Shown: positions 44,743 through 55,359, counted from the first letter of the stretch. The stretch is 64,000 bases of DNA from Bacillota bacterium (GCA_023426245.1 JAFABB010000008.1:120413-184412), one strand, 5' to 3'. Numbers and translations are program-made. Notes: generated from the sequence alone by a model not told the origin.

Positions 44743-46125
44743 CTAATCCAGCACCGGAATCCCATATGGCCCGTTCGAAAGAAACGCTATATTGGGATGT
44801 TCGATTCTTTGCTGGCAAAGTTCATCCAGGGCCTGCCGCAATGCCCCCTCGATCACCTGCGGAATACTATCAATCATCCCCCGGTATCTCATTTTTTCCG
44901 GGAGAAACCGGTTTCCATCCACCGAGGGCAAAATGACATAATCTGCCGGTTGCAACCCTAAGCTGTAATATACGAAATGCTCCGGTGAAATCTTGGCATA
45001 CAATTTAGCCCACATCTGTACCTGCCATTGGTCCGGAATAAAGGTCCAATCCCGAGACATGATTAGCTGCTGAAACCGTTCCGTTCCGATTAATTTGAAT
45101 AACTGCAGCATCGTCCGGTAACGTAAACTTCCAATCGGGTCAACGTCAGTATTATTGGCCACCATGATTAATCTTCCACCTTGTTTGAGCATTCGGGAAG
45201 CGGCGACACCCGCCTTGGCGGCTTGATAGTGATTGATTCCGACAAAACCGGCATGGGTGATGATAATGTCATATTCCTTTTGAACGGGTAAAACTACATA
45301 TTCCTTCAACCGTTCCACCGCGCTCCGGTGGGCCGCCTCTAGCTCCCCGGCAAAGACTCCGGTCAAGTTAAACTGTTCATCCAAGGTCACGTTGATAATA
45401 TAATCCACCCCGGCCCGTCGGGAGAACTCCAAAGCCTCCTCATGGCAGGGATTACCCTCCAAGATCAGGTCACTGGCGTTGGAGGAAGCAAGCATCGCAG
45501 CGCCATGAAAGATGTGAGTTCCTTCCTCACCGATTAATCCGGGACAAACTGACTTCCTTCCCCCCGAGACCCCGGCCATAAAATGACTCTCCACCAATCC
45601 GGTGAGAATCTTAAGGTCCGCTTCCACATAGTGACGGTTGAGAAAGATCCGGCTACCCCTCCGGGTCTCTCCCAGATAGATCAAATTGGCGGTATCCTGA
45701 CAGTCATGGTTTTCAATGGGAATATCTGCCTCAAAAATCCGGGGATCAATCATCGCCCGAAGTTCGGACTCCGTCAAAGAGCGATGAGTTCCGTTGGCAA
45801 CCAAAATCAAAATACGGTTATTCGTAAAACCATGGTGCAACAGTTTTTCGATGATTGGCCAAAGAATTCCCTCTTCTCCCCGATAAGGCACGGGCCGGGT
45901 GTTATCTGAGATTACCACAACTGCTCGAGCGTCAGGCTTTTGAGCTAGTTTTTCTTGAATAATAGTATCTAATCCCGGAGACCCGATTGAGTTCATTAAA
46001 GCTTTTTCAATGGCAAGCACCGGATTCCGGAGAGGCTCCGGAGTGGACATGGTAAAAATATCCGTGAAATCCGGTAAATTCAGTTTAACACTTTCCGTCC
46101 CAAATTGAATGACTCCTGTTTTCAT
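44743..46125 (-). CDS. LarA-like nickel-pincer racemase family protein
   Basis: A 460-aa DUF2088/LarA homologue. VVISDNTRPVPY (about 70-81), ANGTHRSLTESE (about 110) and HFMAGVSGGRKSVCPGLIG (about 183-201) hold the His residues and the Lys that carries the nickel pincer cofactor in lactate racemase. Homologues act on various 2-hydroxyacids, so a sugar-acid epimerase is likely in this locus. No larB/C/E genes are in the window. It is the last gene of the locus. Confidence 0.85.
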   Translation of the reverse strand: MKTGVIQFGTESVKLNLPDFTDIFTMSTPEPLRNPVLAIEKALMNSIGSPGLDTIIQEKLAQKPDARAVVVISDNTRPVPYRGEEGILWPIIEKLLHHGFTNNRILILVANGTHRSLTESELRAMIDPRIFEADIPIENHDCQDTANLIYLGETRRGSRIFLNRHYVEADLKILTGLVESHFMAGVSGGRKSVCPGLIGEEGTHIFHGAAMLASSNASDLILEGNPCHEEALEFSRRAGVDYIINVTLDEQFNLTGVFAGELEAAHRSAVERLKEYVVLPVQKEYDIIITHAGFVGINHYQAAKAGVAASRMLKQGGRLIMVANNTDVDPIGSLRYRTMLQLFKLIGTERFQQLIMSRDWTFIPDQWQVQMWAKLYAKISPEHFVYYSLGLQPADYVILPSVDGNRFLPEKMRYRGMIDSIPQVIEGALRQALDELCQQRIEHPNIAFLSNGPYGIPVLD

Positions 46126-46207
46126 GATTCCTCACCTGCTTTATTTAAGGGAAAAATTTATTCGATCCAGCCGAAAGCCTCTCCCCTAAACTATTTTCCG
46201 AGCCAAT

Positions 46208-47488
46208 TTAGGGCATATTCTCAATTAAATTGAAGTTTCCGGTCTTGGCAGCTTCCAAAATTGGGGCCATATACTTATCAACCTGGGAGGCATTCAGCGG
46301 CACCGGCATATTCTTCAGTTTCATCTCCAACTGGGGATCTTTGGCCGCCTCTAAAGCTCGTTGAATATGTTCATCACTAAATCCCTTCAGCTCAGACAGT
46401 TTCGTTTCCGATCCGATGCTCTTACTGAAGGCTACCATTCCTTCAGCAACTGCCATTCCGAGTTGCCGGCCTTTCAACTCACTTAAATCGGCCGAAATAA
46501 ATCCTGCCTCTTTAAAGATATTCCCGATGATTTGTAATTGGCGTTCCACAACGGGGGCAAAAAACACAGTATAATAGGGATTCATAATTCCGCACGCCCG
46601 ACCATGACTCGTAATATCTACCAGCGAAAAACTGGTCAAATGAGCGCCGTTGGTTCCCCCGATCATAATGGAATATCCCCCGAGATCCGCTGCCAAACCC
46701 AGAGCCCGCCTAGCTTCGGCATCATGCGGGTTCTTGATGACCTTTCCGACATATTGAACCACCAGTCGAATCCCACACTCCGCCACTTCTTTGACCAAAT
46801 CATATTGGGATTCATTGACACCATAAAAGACTTCCATGCAATGGGCGATTGCATCCAAAGCTCCATCGATCGTTACTCGTACAGGCATACTTTCCGTTAC
46901 GGCATAATCAAAAACAGCCTTGGTAGGAATAAGCGCATCGTCCACAATCAATTTCTTCTGTCCTAACACTGGATCAGTGATATTGGAATATTTGGTCAAA
47001 TGCGCCCCGGAACTGGCCGCTGTTTGTACCGCAATCAACGGCTTTAATTTTTTTCCCGTCTTTCTCAATGCCTCCGACACTAAACCGGTCCCAAAATAAG
47101 TATCGATTTCCGGGCTGTATTCCCCTAATGAAGCCAGCACATTGGCGGCTTTGGCCGCATCAATGGTGCTTCCCCCGCCAATGGCGATAATACAATCCGG
47201 GTGATAATGCATGATATAACTTTCGATCCGATAGACATCTTCTCGCGGCGCGTTAGGTCCCGCATCCGGAACAATCCGGTTACCCGCCAACTCAACTCCG
47301 TGAATGCGTAAAGACGCCATTGTCTTATCGATGACCGGTTGTAAATATCTAGGATTGGCAATAACCAGCGCCTTTTTACCATAACTGACAGCAAATTCTC
47401 CTACTTTATCAAAAATATCAAGCCCGAAAGCATAATTGTCCTGCTTGAATTCTTTTAATAGTTTCGTGGCTTTCGCTTGTGGTTCCAT
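46208..47488 (-). CDS. Iron-containing alcohol dehydrogenase
   Basis: A 426-aa group-III dehydrogenase. The NAD site is IAIGGGSTIDAAKAANVLA (about 100-118) and metal ligands appear in DGALDAIAHCMEVFYG and around NGAHLTSFSLVD. It likely interconverts a keto and hydroxy sugar acid or an aldehyde. It lies between the LacI gene and larA-like gene, in the same direction. Confidence 0.9.
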   Translation of the reverse strand: MEPQAKATKLLKEFKQDNYAFGLDIFDKVGEFAVSYGKKALVIANPRYLQPVIDKTMASLRIHGVELAGNRIVPDAGPNAPREDVYRIESYIMHYHPDCIIAIGGGSTIDAAKAANVLASLGEYSPEIDTYFGTGLVSEALRKTGKKLKPLIAVQTAASSGAHLTKYSNITDPVLGQKKLIVDDALIPTKAVFDYAVTESMPVRVTIDGALDAIAHCMEVFYGVNESQYDLVKEVAECGIRLVVQYVGKVIKNPHDAEARRALGLAADLGGYSIMIGGTNGAHLTSFSLVDITSHGRACGIMNPYYTVFFAPVVERQLQIIGNIFKEAGFISADLSELKGRQLGMAVAEGMVAFSKSIGSETKLSELKGFSDEHIQRALEAAKDPQLEMKLKNMPVPLNASQVDKYMAPILEAAKTGNFNLIENMP

Positions 47489-47624
47489 AGCTTACTACTT
47501 CCTTTCAATTCAGTTAAATTATCGCTATATGAATCGAGAACTATCTTTAAATCTTGGAGCACAAATTAATTCATGCGCGTCGCAACGTAAAACTTTTTAT
47601 GGTTTTTACCATTCTTCAAAATAT

Positions 47625-48653
47625 CTATGAGTTAATCACGGGAGATACGGAGTCACGCTCGACCACATCCGGAGTAACAGCAACATTGAGCGGTTTCATC
47701 TTCGGATGTTTAATTCGTTCCAAAAGTATTTTGCATGCTTCCGCCCCGATCTTTTTTTTGTTGACTCTTACGGTGGTTAATGCCGGTATGGAGTATTCAG
47801 ATAAAATCGAGTCCTCATATCCAACCAATGATACGTCTTTTGGGATAATTACTCCTATTTGTTGAAGATATTTCATTACCCCCACAGCGATACCATCAAA
47901 CCCGGTAAAAATTGCGGTCGGACGTATGCCTGACTCCCATAAATCTTTAGCGGCTTCGAATCCCCCCTTGCCGGAATAAGGGCTTTCACGAATCCATTCG
48001 GGATCATAGCGAATTCCGGCTTCGGCCAAAGCCAGCTTGTATCCTTCTAACTTTAACAAACTACTGGCATTTTCCGCCGATGAAGAATTAACAAAAGCAA
48101 TTTTACGATGACCGGCATCTATCAAATACTTTACTCCCAAATAGGAAGCAAACTTAAAATCGCTATAAACGCAATCTACCTTGGGTTCATTCCGGTTAAT
48201 TACTACAAATGGAATATCTTCTTTTATAAGACGTTCGATAAGCATTGCTTCAAAAATTCTTCCGATAATGAAATACCCATCGATCCGTTTCCCTTTAACA
48301 ATATTGGGAATTCCATCCGATAACTGCCGGCTGCTGACCTGTTCGTAAAATATGCTATAGGAAGCATCTACCAGCTCACTAAGAATACCATCGGTTACGT
48401 CTTGAAAAAATGTATCCGCCCCTAAATTAAATGAACTATGGTGGGAAACGCTAATAACCAGGCCCAAAGTTTGTTTTCGCTTGGTTGTCAGCTCCTGAGC
48501 GGCCACGTTCGGAATATAACCCAGTTTTTCAATGGTCTGCAGCACTTTATACTTGGTTTCCATTTTAACAACATTTTTACCATTAAGCACCAATGATACT
48601 GTGCTTTTTGATACCCCAGCCGCTTTTGCAACATCTTCAATTGTAACCGACAT
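47625..48653 (-). CDS. LacI-family regulator of sugar-acid locus 2
   Basis: A 342-aa protein: HTH MSVTIEDVAKAAGVSKSTVS and core motifs SVSHHSSFNLGAD and SLVGYEDSILSEY. GAGGGG precedes the ATG. It lies between the permease and dehydrogenase genes. It is the natural candidate to bind the AAACCGGTTT palindromes at 55360, 55563 and 56826. Confidence 0.92.
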   Translation of the reverse strand: MSVTIEDVAKAAGVSKSTVSLVLNGKNVVKMETKYKVLQTIEKLGYIPNVAAQELTTKRKQTLGLVISVSHHSSFNLGADTFFQDVTDGILSELVDASYSIFYEQVSSRQLSDGIPNIVKGKRIDGYFIIGRIFEAMLIERLIKEDIPFVVINRNEPKVDCVYSDFKFASYLGVKYLIDAGHRKIAFVNSSSAENASSLLKLEGYKLALAEAGIRYDPEWIRESPYSGKGGFEAAKDLWESGIRPTAIFTGFDGIAVGVMKYLQQIGVIIPKDVSLVGYEDSILSEYSIPALTTVRVNKKKIGAEACKILLERIKHPKMKPLNVAVTPDVVERDSVSPVINS

Positions 48654-48778
48654 AATTTTCCCCTCATAACTATCGATCTAAAAAATAGTATTATCTATTG
48701 TTGTAAATAAAATTCTTATAAAGCGAACTCGCTAATGTTATATATTACCATCCACTCCCGAAAAAATCAATAATTCCC

Positions 48779-49615
48779 TTAGCCCTTAACCGCGCCACTC
48801 GTCACGCCGCTAACCAGGTAACGTTGGAGAAATAAGAAGAGCAATACCGCGGGCAAGGTATAAACCGTGGCCGCCGCCATCAGCCAGTTCCATGGCGTGG
48901 TATATTCCCCGATCAAGCTGAACAAACCGATACTCAAAAGCCACTTCGCTTTCGTAGAAAGCAATAAAAATACATACACAAATTCATCCCAGCCTTGGAT
49001 AAATGTATAAATTGATGTTGCTACAAACCCCGGTAATGATAACGGTAAGATCATCTTGATCAATATTCCGATCTTGGAACATCCATCAATCAGCGCCGAT
49101 TCTTCAATCTCAATCGGGACCGTGTCAAAATAGGCCTTCAACATCCAAATACATACCGGTAGTGAAAATGTTGTATACGCAATAATGATACCGATATGCG
49201 AGTCAATCAATCCCATGGATCGGAAGATCATATAGATCGGTAGTAACAACAATGTGCCCGGAAACATCTGCGTCGTTAATATTAAAAATCCTATTGTTGT
49301 ATTCAAACGCGACGGAAACCGCGATAAACTATAGGCTGCAAACGACGATATGACCATCGAAAACAAAGTAACTAAAATCGATACCAATAAGGAATTATAA
49401 AACCATTGCAACAACGGCAGTCGGGTAAATATATTCACAAAACTTGAAAAATCCGCCTTTTCCGCTATGAATGACGGGGGAAATTTAAATATATTACTAT
49501 TCGATTCCAGCGAAGTTTTGATCATCCAATAAAAGGGAAATATCATGATAACCATTAAAAAAATTAAGCCAATGTTCCTGATGACTGCACTTGCCTTGTT
49601 TTGCTTGGTACTCAT
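48779..49615 (-). CDS. CUT1 sugar ABC permease (MalG type), locus 2
   Basis: A 278-aa permease; EAA loop PIEIEESALIDGCSKIGILI and C terminus RYLVSGVTSGAVKG. It shares layout and sequence with the locus-1 protein, so the two importers are related. Start overlaps the previous stop by one base; AGGAGG is just upstream. Confidence 0.93.
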   Translation of the reverse strand: MSTKQNKASAVIRNIGLIFLMVIMIFPFYWMIKTSLESNSNIFKFPPSFIAEKADFSSFVNIFTRLPLLQWFYNSLLVSILVTLFSMVISSFAAYSLSRFPSRLNTTIGFLILTTQMFPGTLLLLPIYMIFRSMGLIDSHIGIIIAYTTFSLPVCIWMLKAYFDTVPIEIEESALIDGCSKIGILIKMILPLSLPGFVATSIYTFIQGWDEFVYVFLLLSTKAKWLLSIGLFSLIGEYTTPWNWLMAAATVYTLPAVLLFLFLQRYLVSGVTSGAVKG

Positions 49616-50535
49616 TATTTGGCCCTCCTTTCAGTTGTGCAACGAAAATAGACGGCTCCAAACAATAGTGAAATAATAAAGGTAATTGTTCCGATGGCTG
49701 CTGCATATCCTATATCAAAATACTTGAATGCCTCCCGGTAAATCTGAATCACCAGAGTTTCAGTCGCTCGATTCGGTCCTCCTTCGGTCATCAGGTAGAT
49801 CACGGTGAACTGTCTAAACGTCCAGATAGTAATCAAAAGGATCAAAAAGCCGGCCGTAGTCTTTAAACCCGGCAATGTAATGTGAACAAGTCTTTGCATA
49901 TAACTGGCTCCATCGATTGATGCCGCCTCGTAGAGTTCATTCGGAATGGTTTGTAATCCAGCCAACAGCATGACTGCTGCGATTGGAACCTGTTTCCATA
50001 TTTGAACCAACGTTACCGAAACAACCGCCATCCGTGTGTTGCTGATCCATTGAATATTCCCTTCAATAATGCCCATAACTTTAAGTATATAATTGAGAAT
50101 GCCAAATTGAGAATCAAGAATCCATAACCATGCTAGAACGGCTGCTACAGGAGGAATGGCCCAGGGAATTACCATCAATGACCGCATGACCCCTCGCCCC
50201 TTAAACCGCAGATTAAGTAAAAGGGCAAATATAAGACCTAATAAAACTGCGCCGATGACTACTCCTGCTGTAATTATGACAGTAACCAACAAACCCTCCC
50301 AAAATTTTGACGATTGGGCCAACTGTACATAATTATCGAACCCGATAAATTGATTTCGCTTCGGATTCATCAAATTGATCCGAAAGAAACTCATGGATAA
50401 AGACTTACATAGCGGATAAATTAAAATGAATCCACTGACAATTAGGGCAGGTAAAAGTAACGATACTGAAAATATCGCATTTCTACTTTCTTGGGTCTTC
50501 CCCAATTTTAAAGAACCTGTATATTTCATCATCAT
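49615..50535 (-). CDS. CUT1 sugar ABC permease (MalF type), locus 2
   Basis: A 306-aa permease with six hydrophobic segments; EAA loop IPNELYEAASIDGASYMQRL. Three ATG codons in a row start the gene after GGGAGG, so the exact first residue is open by two. Confidence 0.92.
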   Translation of the reverse strand: MMMKYTGSLKLGKTQESRNAIFSVSLLLPALIVSGFILIYPLCKSLSMSFFRINLMNPKRNQFIGFDNYVQLAQSSKFWEGLLVTVIITAGVVIGAVLLGLIFALLLNLRFKGRGVMRSLMVIPWAIPPVAAVLAWLWILDSQFGILNYILKVMGIIEGNIQWISNTRMAVVSVTLVQIWKQVPIAAVMLLAGLQTIPNELYEAASIDGASYMQRLVHITLPGLKTTAGFLILLITIWTFRQFTVIYLMTEGGPNRATETLVIQIYREAFKYFDIGYAAAIGTITFIISLLFGAVYFRCTTERRAK

Positions 50536-50685
50536 TCTCCTCCCAATATGAGCAGGAATAAGCGATCATGATATCCAACCTCATTTTCATCCTTTCATGC
50601 GCGTCAGCAGAAGCCGGCGTGAACGACTTTCCAGACTACTGCTCATTCTGAACTATAGTCCTTTTAATCGATTTTCAAAAAGGCC

Positions 50686-50728
50686 CGTGTTAGTCCTGTT
50701 CTTCGCTTTGTTTTCCAGGACTAACACG
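50686..50728 (-). terminator. Hairpin after the SBP gene (locus 2)
   Basis: CGTGTTAGTCCTG and CAGGACTAACACG form a perfect 13-bp stem in the 240-base gap between binding protein and permease. Confidence 0.7.
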
Positions 50729-50775
50729 ATCAATGATAAATTTACATTACGAAAACACACTTTAAAATTCTAAAC

Positions 50776-52008
50776 TTATTTCTTTTTTAATTGATCAACT
50801 TGTTTTTGGGCTCCATCAAGAGCCTTTTTTACAGGAACATCCGCATATAGCACGGATTGAACAGCATCAATAACAATTCTCCGTACTTGGGCATCAATTT
50901 GGCTATAAGGACTTACCGCGACTCTTAAATTGTTTGCGCCTTCAGCAAAACCAGTAAACCAAGGATTCTTGTCAAGATACGCTTTAGTAACAACATCCTT
51001 TCTTCCAGGTGTGCAATCGGTCATTTGCAAAAATTTAGCCATAAATTCGGGCCGGCTTGCGATCTCCACAAATTTCCAAGCCATCTTTTTGTTCTTTGAC
51101 GCGGCTGGAATCGTAAGCAGGTTATCCTGGGCAACCGCCGTTCCCGTCGGGAAGGGTACTACTTTTGAACCGATCTTCGATTCCAAGCCAGGGTTCTGCT
51201 TTCTGATCAAACCCATCACCCCGGGGCCATCAAAAATCATCGCCGCTTTTCCTTGGACAAACAGATTACGGATGACGGACTTATCGACACCGATTGGTGT
51301 AACTTTGGCATCAAAAAGTTGTTTGTAATACTGAGCGGCTTTAATTTCGCCAGGGCCGTTCACCTTAATCCCTTTGACCAGGAAATTCTTATCCTGACCA
51401 TAAATCCAGTAAGAAAGATGAGAGAAAAAGGCTTCCTGAGCTAAAGTCATGAAAGGATATCCGTATTGGTCAGGCGCTTTAGTAAGTTTCTTTGCCGCAG
51501 CCACAAGCTCGTCTGCTGTCTTAGGCACTTCCACACCTGCTTGTTCAAATAATTCTTTGTTATACAAAAGTTCCTGGCCTACATACTGCATGATGACCGC
51601 ATAGGTTTTTCCTTTGATTTTAACCGGAGACAGATATTGTGCATCCACGAAAGATTGTTTCAGATCCTTCGACATCCATTTATCCAAGGGTTCTAAAACA
51701 CCCTCCGTTGAATACTGACCTAAATCTTCAATTCGTAACATCATAACATCCGGTACTGCTTCCGCAGCCGTATCAGCCAACATTTTATCAAAATACTTTG
51801 CAAAAGGAGTGTATTGTTCTTCAATGACATACCCAGGATTTTCTTTAGTAAATTGTTTAGCAACTTCCCGGTAAAAACCATTAAAGGGAACTTCTTCCCA
51901 TTGCCACGAAGAAACCGTAATTTGGACGGGGGCGGCAAAAGCAGTCGATAAGAGGCATACGCTTAGGATGACAGCAAATACAGTTAACGCAAAAAAAATT
52001 TTTTTCAT
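50776..52008 (-). CDS. Extracellular binding protein (family 1), locus 2
   Basis: A 410-aa secreted binding protein with a signal peptide (about 1-25, ending TAFAAP). SWQWEEVPFNGFYREVAKQF and GKAAMIFDGPGVMGL fit family-1 solute-binding proteins. Permeases follow after a hairpin. The ATPase is missing here too. Confidence 0.9.
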   Translation of the reverse strand: MKKIFFALTVFAVILSVCLLSTAFAAPVQITVSSWQWEEVPFNGFYREVAKQFTKENPGYVIEEQYTPFAKYFDKMLADTAAEAVPDVMMLRIEDLGQYSTEGVLEPLDKWMSKDLKQSFVDAQYLSPVKIKGKTYAVIMQYVGQELLYNKELFEQAGVEVPKTADELVAAAKKLTKAPDQYGYPFMTLAQEAFFSHLSYWIYGQDKNFLVKGIKVNGPGEIKAAQYYKQLFDAKVTPIGVDKSVIRNLFVQGKAAMIFDGPGVMGLIRKQNPGLESKIGSKVVPFPTGTAVAQDNLLTIPAASKNKKMAWKFVEIASRPEFMAKFLQMTDCTPGRKDVVTKAYLDKNPWFTGFAEGANNLRVAVSPYSQIDAQVRRIVIDAVQSVLYADVPVKKALDGAQKQVDQLKKK

Positions 52009-52142
52009 TACTATCTCTCCCTTTTAAAAAATAAGTTCGATCGGATGTAAAAGTGCCAGAAATATTCCAGCCATCACCTCCTTTAGTCTACCCGCTACAC
52101 CTCCTTGTTTTTTAGATATCAAAATAAATTTTTATTATTTTT

Positions 52143-53297
52143 TCAGATTTGATACTTCCTAAGAATTTCGTGATTTATTTTTAATCCCAAACCGGGTTGC
52201 TCCGACAACTTAATGAAACCATTTTCTAAAACAAGCGGATCATCGTCAAGTTCGGTCTGCATTGGGCTGCTATTTTGTTCAAACTCAAACAGCGGAGCAA
52301 AAGCCGAAAAGAAGCTGGTGTTCCAATCGGGCAAGGTGGCTAAAAGACTTAAAGCCGCCTTCATGCCAACCACCGACCCCCACACATGCGGGAACAACGG
52401 TACTTGGAACAGCAGGCATAGATCTTTTATCTTCTTGACCTCGGTGAGTCCGCCCGCATAACAAATGTCCGGTTGCAAGATGTCAACGGCGTTATTAACC
52501 AGCAATTGATAAAAATCATCCAGCCGATTGGCATTTTCACCGTTGGCAATCGGTAAATCCAACTCATCACACAACTTGGCATGTCCATTGATGTTGGTTA
52601 CCGGAAGCGGCCCCTCAAAAAATAGGATATTTTTCCTTTTTTCCAGTTCTCTGCCTAGTTTTAATGCGGAAATATAATCATAACTATTATTGGAGTCCAC
52701 CATCAGCGTGATTTCGTCACCAATAAATTGCCGGACTGCATCAATTCGTTCCAGATCTTTCTCGACTCCCAAGCCGATCTTCATCTTGACTTTTTTAAAC
52801 CCTTTATCGACGTATTTCTGAACTTCTTGCTTGGAATCGTCCACGATTTGCTGAAAGTCTCTGCTCTTAAAAAAACAACCGGTGGCATACGCTTCTACTT
52901 TGTCACGATAAGAGCCGCCTAAAAGCTGGTATACCGGCTTGTTATAAATTTTCCCCATAATATCCCACAAGGCGATATCTACCCCGGCAATGGCCGCAAT
53001 ACCTAACCCGCACGGTTCAGAGTTGCTGATCTGCCGGAACATTTTATCCCATAAAACTTCAACCAAAAGAGGATCTTCTCCGATGAGTACTCCTTTGAGA
53101 TATTTCTCCACAATTACTTTGATGACGTGAGATAAGCCGAGAGCTTCTCCCCAACCCGTTATCCCATCTTCGGTTTCGATCTCGATTAAGGTAAAATCTC
53201 TTTTCTTATGCCAATAATTTCGCGCCGAAGTAAAACTCTCTTTGTATTCATGCTGCAAAATATAGCAGTTTACACTTTTTATCTTTTGAGAGGGCAA
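52143..53297 (-). CDS. Mandelate-racemase-group sugar-acid dehydratase
   Basis: About 384 residues of the enolase superfamily. KVKMKIG gives Lys-x-Lys, metal ligands are Asp (MVDSNNS), Glu (FFEGPLP) and Glu (NGENANR), and the catalytic His is in FPHVWGS. The last point puts it with galactonate/gluconate-type dehydratases. Start is uncertain: no ATG; I chose TTG 53297 with AAAGGA upstream, a TTG at 53348 lacks a ribosome site. Operates in the imported-acid pathway. Confidence 0.82.
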   Translation of the reverse strand: MPSQKIKSVNCYILQHEYKESFTSARNYWHKKRDFTLIEIETEDGITGWGEALGLSHVIKVIVEKYLKGVLIGEDPLLVEVLWDKMFRQISNSEPCGLGIAAIAGVDIALWDIMGKIYNKPVYQLLGGSYRDKVEAYATGCFFKSRDFQQIVDDSKQEVQKYVDKGFKKVKMKIGLGVEKDLERIDAVRQFIGDEITLMVDSNNSYDYISALKLGRELEKRKNILFFEGPLPVTNINGHAKLCDELDLPIANGENANRLDDFYQLLVNNAVDILQPDICYAGGLTEVKKIKDLCLLFQVPLFPHVWGSVVGMKAALSLLATLPDWNTSFFSAFAPLFEFEQNSSPMQTELDDDPLVLENGFIKLSEQPGLGLKINHEILRKYQI

Positions 53298-53452
53298 GAT
53301 ATTCAGATCCTTTCTCCTTGGGTAATCGCAAATTTCTTTGAAAAACAACTCAAAGTCGGATTATCCAGGCAACAGGTGCTTTGGCCATCCCGTGAAATAT
53401 GAGTAAGCCCTTTTGCCATTGCCATGGATAAGTCCGACCAATTCTTTAGTTT

Positions 53453-55162
53453 TTAAGCCCTGTTGCTTTTCACTTTGACGATTTTACCCGCACTATAGGG
53501 CACTCCCATCATCGGCTCAACCAAGTTTGCGCATTCAATTTTTTCGCCATTCCAGGTTTCCTGGACAATAAAGCCATTGAAAGGATCTCTTTCATCCGGA
53601 GTGAAGTTGGTATTAATAAAATGTTGGATTTCCGCCCATTTGGAATAATCCCGGTGCGCCCAGGCCATCATGTTAAATACTCTTTGTAAGCGGCTACGTA
53701 AATCTTCCATATAACCATTGGTAAAGTACTCAATCAGATGTTCCGGCCCCTTCGCGTTGTTCCATACCATTAAAGCGCTGGCTAATTTATTCAGGTTCGA
53801 TTTGGTGATTAAACCTTCCTCAGTCAATTCGATCAGCCAGAAATGGAACCACCAGGGATTAGTCCAAGAGGTACCGTAGCGGCTACCATAAGTCGGCAGC
53901 GGACGAACGCTCAAATGATCGGGATCATGGAAACCCCATTTTCGCTTGAATCCTTCATCAAACACCGCATACATGTATTTGCCGAAAAATTCATTTAAGT
54001 ATTGGAGGCAATCCTGCGGCCATCCTAAATTGATTTGATCCCAGGTTTCTTTGTCGTAACTGACGCCGACCTTGGTAGCGATAATCACTGCATAATCATA
54101 GCCGGGGACATCTTTCATGGAAATTACTTTATAATCCACATTGACCGGACATTCGGCGATTCCGTTGGCGTCGACCATGTTTTCCGGCAACAAAGTGAGT
54201 GCCGCTTTTTCAAATCCGTCCGGCAGATTTTTCTCCATCAGTTCGAAATTTTCAATCAATTCCCGGTCCGGCATTGCCACTACAAACTCTCCGGTCCGTT
54301 TAATATTTTCATAGGAGTAAGAATTCTTCGGAACCGGCATCTCCAGGGTCGGAACAGTCGATTGATATTTCCCGCCAATCATTGGTAACACATTGGCTTT
54401 TTTATTTTGATCTTTGGTCATTAAGAAAATGGCTGGCATTGGAAAAAGCGCATTGACCAATACTTTTTCATTCTCCGGTTTATAGATGTCGTCGCCGCCG
54501 ACAAACACCTTGCCGTTTTCGGTTTTATCTTTAAAATCCCATTTTTTCGGAGTTGGGTCCGGACTGGTGGCCACTAAATCTTTCTCCAATACGCTTGGGC
54601 CATAAAAACCGGTTTTGACGCTGACATTATTTTCATGCATCGGTAACATTGAAGCTACTTCGCCTCTGCTTTTTTCCAGCAGCTTTTCGTCAATATGGAT
54701 TCCAACGACTTCCCCGACGACAATCGCTCGCCACGGGCTGGGAAGTTTATCGTAATGAATTTTCCGGCATTCCAAGGTAACCGGGCATTCTGCAATGACA
54801 GGAGTTTCGATCATCTTGGATGGCGCGGTGTGCCATCCGGCCATTTCAATTTCATTGATCCCTTTGGGTACTCCCATACCGGTAACCCACATCTGATCGA
54901 TCTGCTCTTTACTGGGTATGGCTACACTGAATTCTTCGATATCACGGAATGATTCAATCGTGGTGGCCGATTTAGGTCCAAACATTACATGAAACGGTTT
55001 ATAGCTCGAAAGGGAGCCGCTATACGCGCCGGCATTCAAATGGCCGGTCTTTTTATCCCGAATAACCGGTATTACGGCAGTCCGGGGCATTTTAGTCAAA
55101 CTGTCCACTTTCGAACTGAGCATATCCAAACCGCCCAAATAGACCTTTTCTTTTTCCTTCAT
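53453..55162 (-). CDS. Double flavin-reductase-like domain protein, unknown function
   Basis: A 569-aa protein. Residues about 20-200 and 225-400 each resemble the FMN-binding split-barrel flavin reductase domain (RTAVIPVI..GHLNAGAYSG; PAIFLMTKD..NVLPMIGG; both contain 'IAECPV' followed by a K-x-I strand). A C-terminal 160-aa part (FFGKYMYAVFDEGFKRKWGF onward) is helical and rich in Trp and unlike the rest. Tandem fusion is uncommon. It sits between YiaK-like and dehydratase genes, with palindromic operators upstream, so it probably serves sugar-acid oxidation-reduction. Confidence 0.65.
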   Translation of the reverse strand: MKEKEKVYLGGLDMLSSKVDSLTKMPRTAVIPVIRDKKTGHLNAGAYSGSLSSYKPFHVMFGPKSATTIESFRDIEEFSVAIPSKEQIDQMWVTGMGVPKGINEIEMAGWHTAPSKMIETPVIAECPVTLECRKIHYDKLPSPWRAIVVGEVVGIHIDEKLLEKSRGEVASMLPMHENNVSVKTGFYGPSVLEKDLVATSPDPTPKKWDFKDKTENGKVFVGGDDIYKPENEKVLVNALFPMPAIFLMTKDQNKKANVLPMIGGKYQSTVPTLEMPVPKNSYSYENIKRTGEFVVAMPDRELIENFELMEKNLPDGFEKAALTLLPENMVDANGIAECPVNVDYKVISMKDVPGYDYAVIIATKVGVSYDKETWDQINLGWPQDCLQYLNEFFGKYMYAVFDEGFKRKWGFHDPDHLSVRPLPTYGSRYGTSWTNPWWFHFWLIELTEEGLITKSNLNKLASALMVWNNAKGPEHLIEYFTNGYMEDLRSRLQRVFNMMAWAHRDYSKWAEIQHFINTNFTPDERDPFNGFIVQETWNGEKIECANLVEPMMGVPYSAGKIVKVKSNRA

Positions 55163-55359
55163 TTTTTAACCTCCGTATCTTGATTTCCAAATTATAACTA
55201 GCTCTGCGCGCTCATATAAATAAAACAAATTTCTGTACTTAAGAAAACGTCATTCCGCTGAAACTATCCTATCGCCTCCTTAATATTTGGGGATGTTCCA
55301 ACTTCTCCCTGATGTTTCATGGACTATCGCTTTTATAAAAGCATCCAAAAGTCTTCTTT

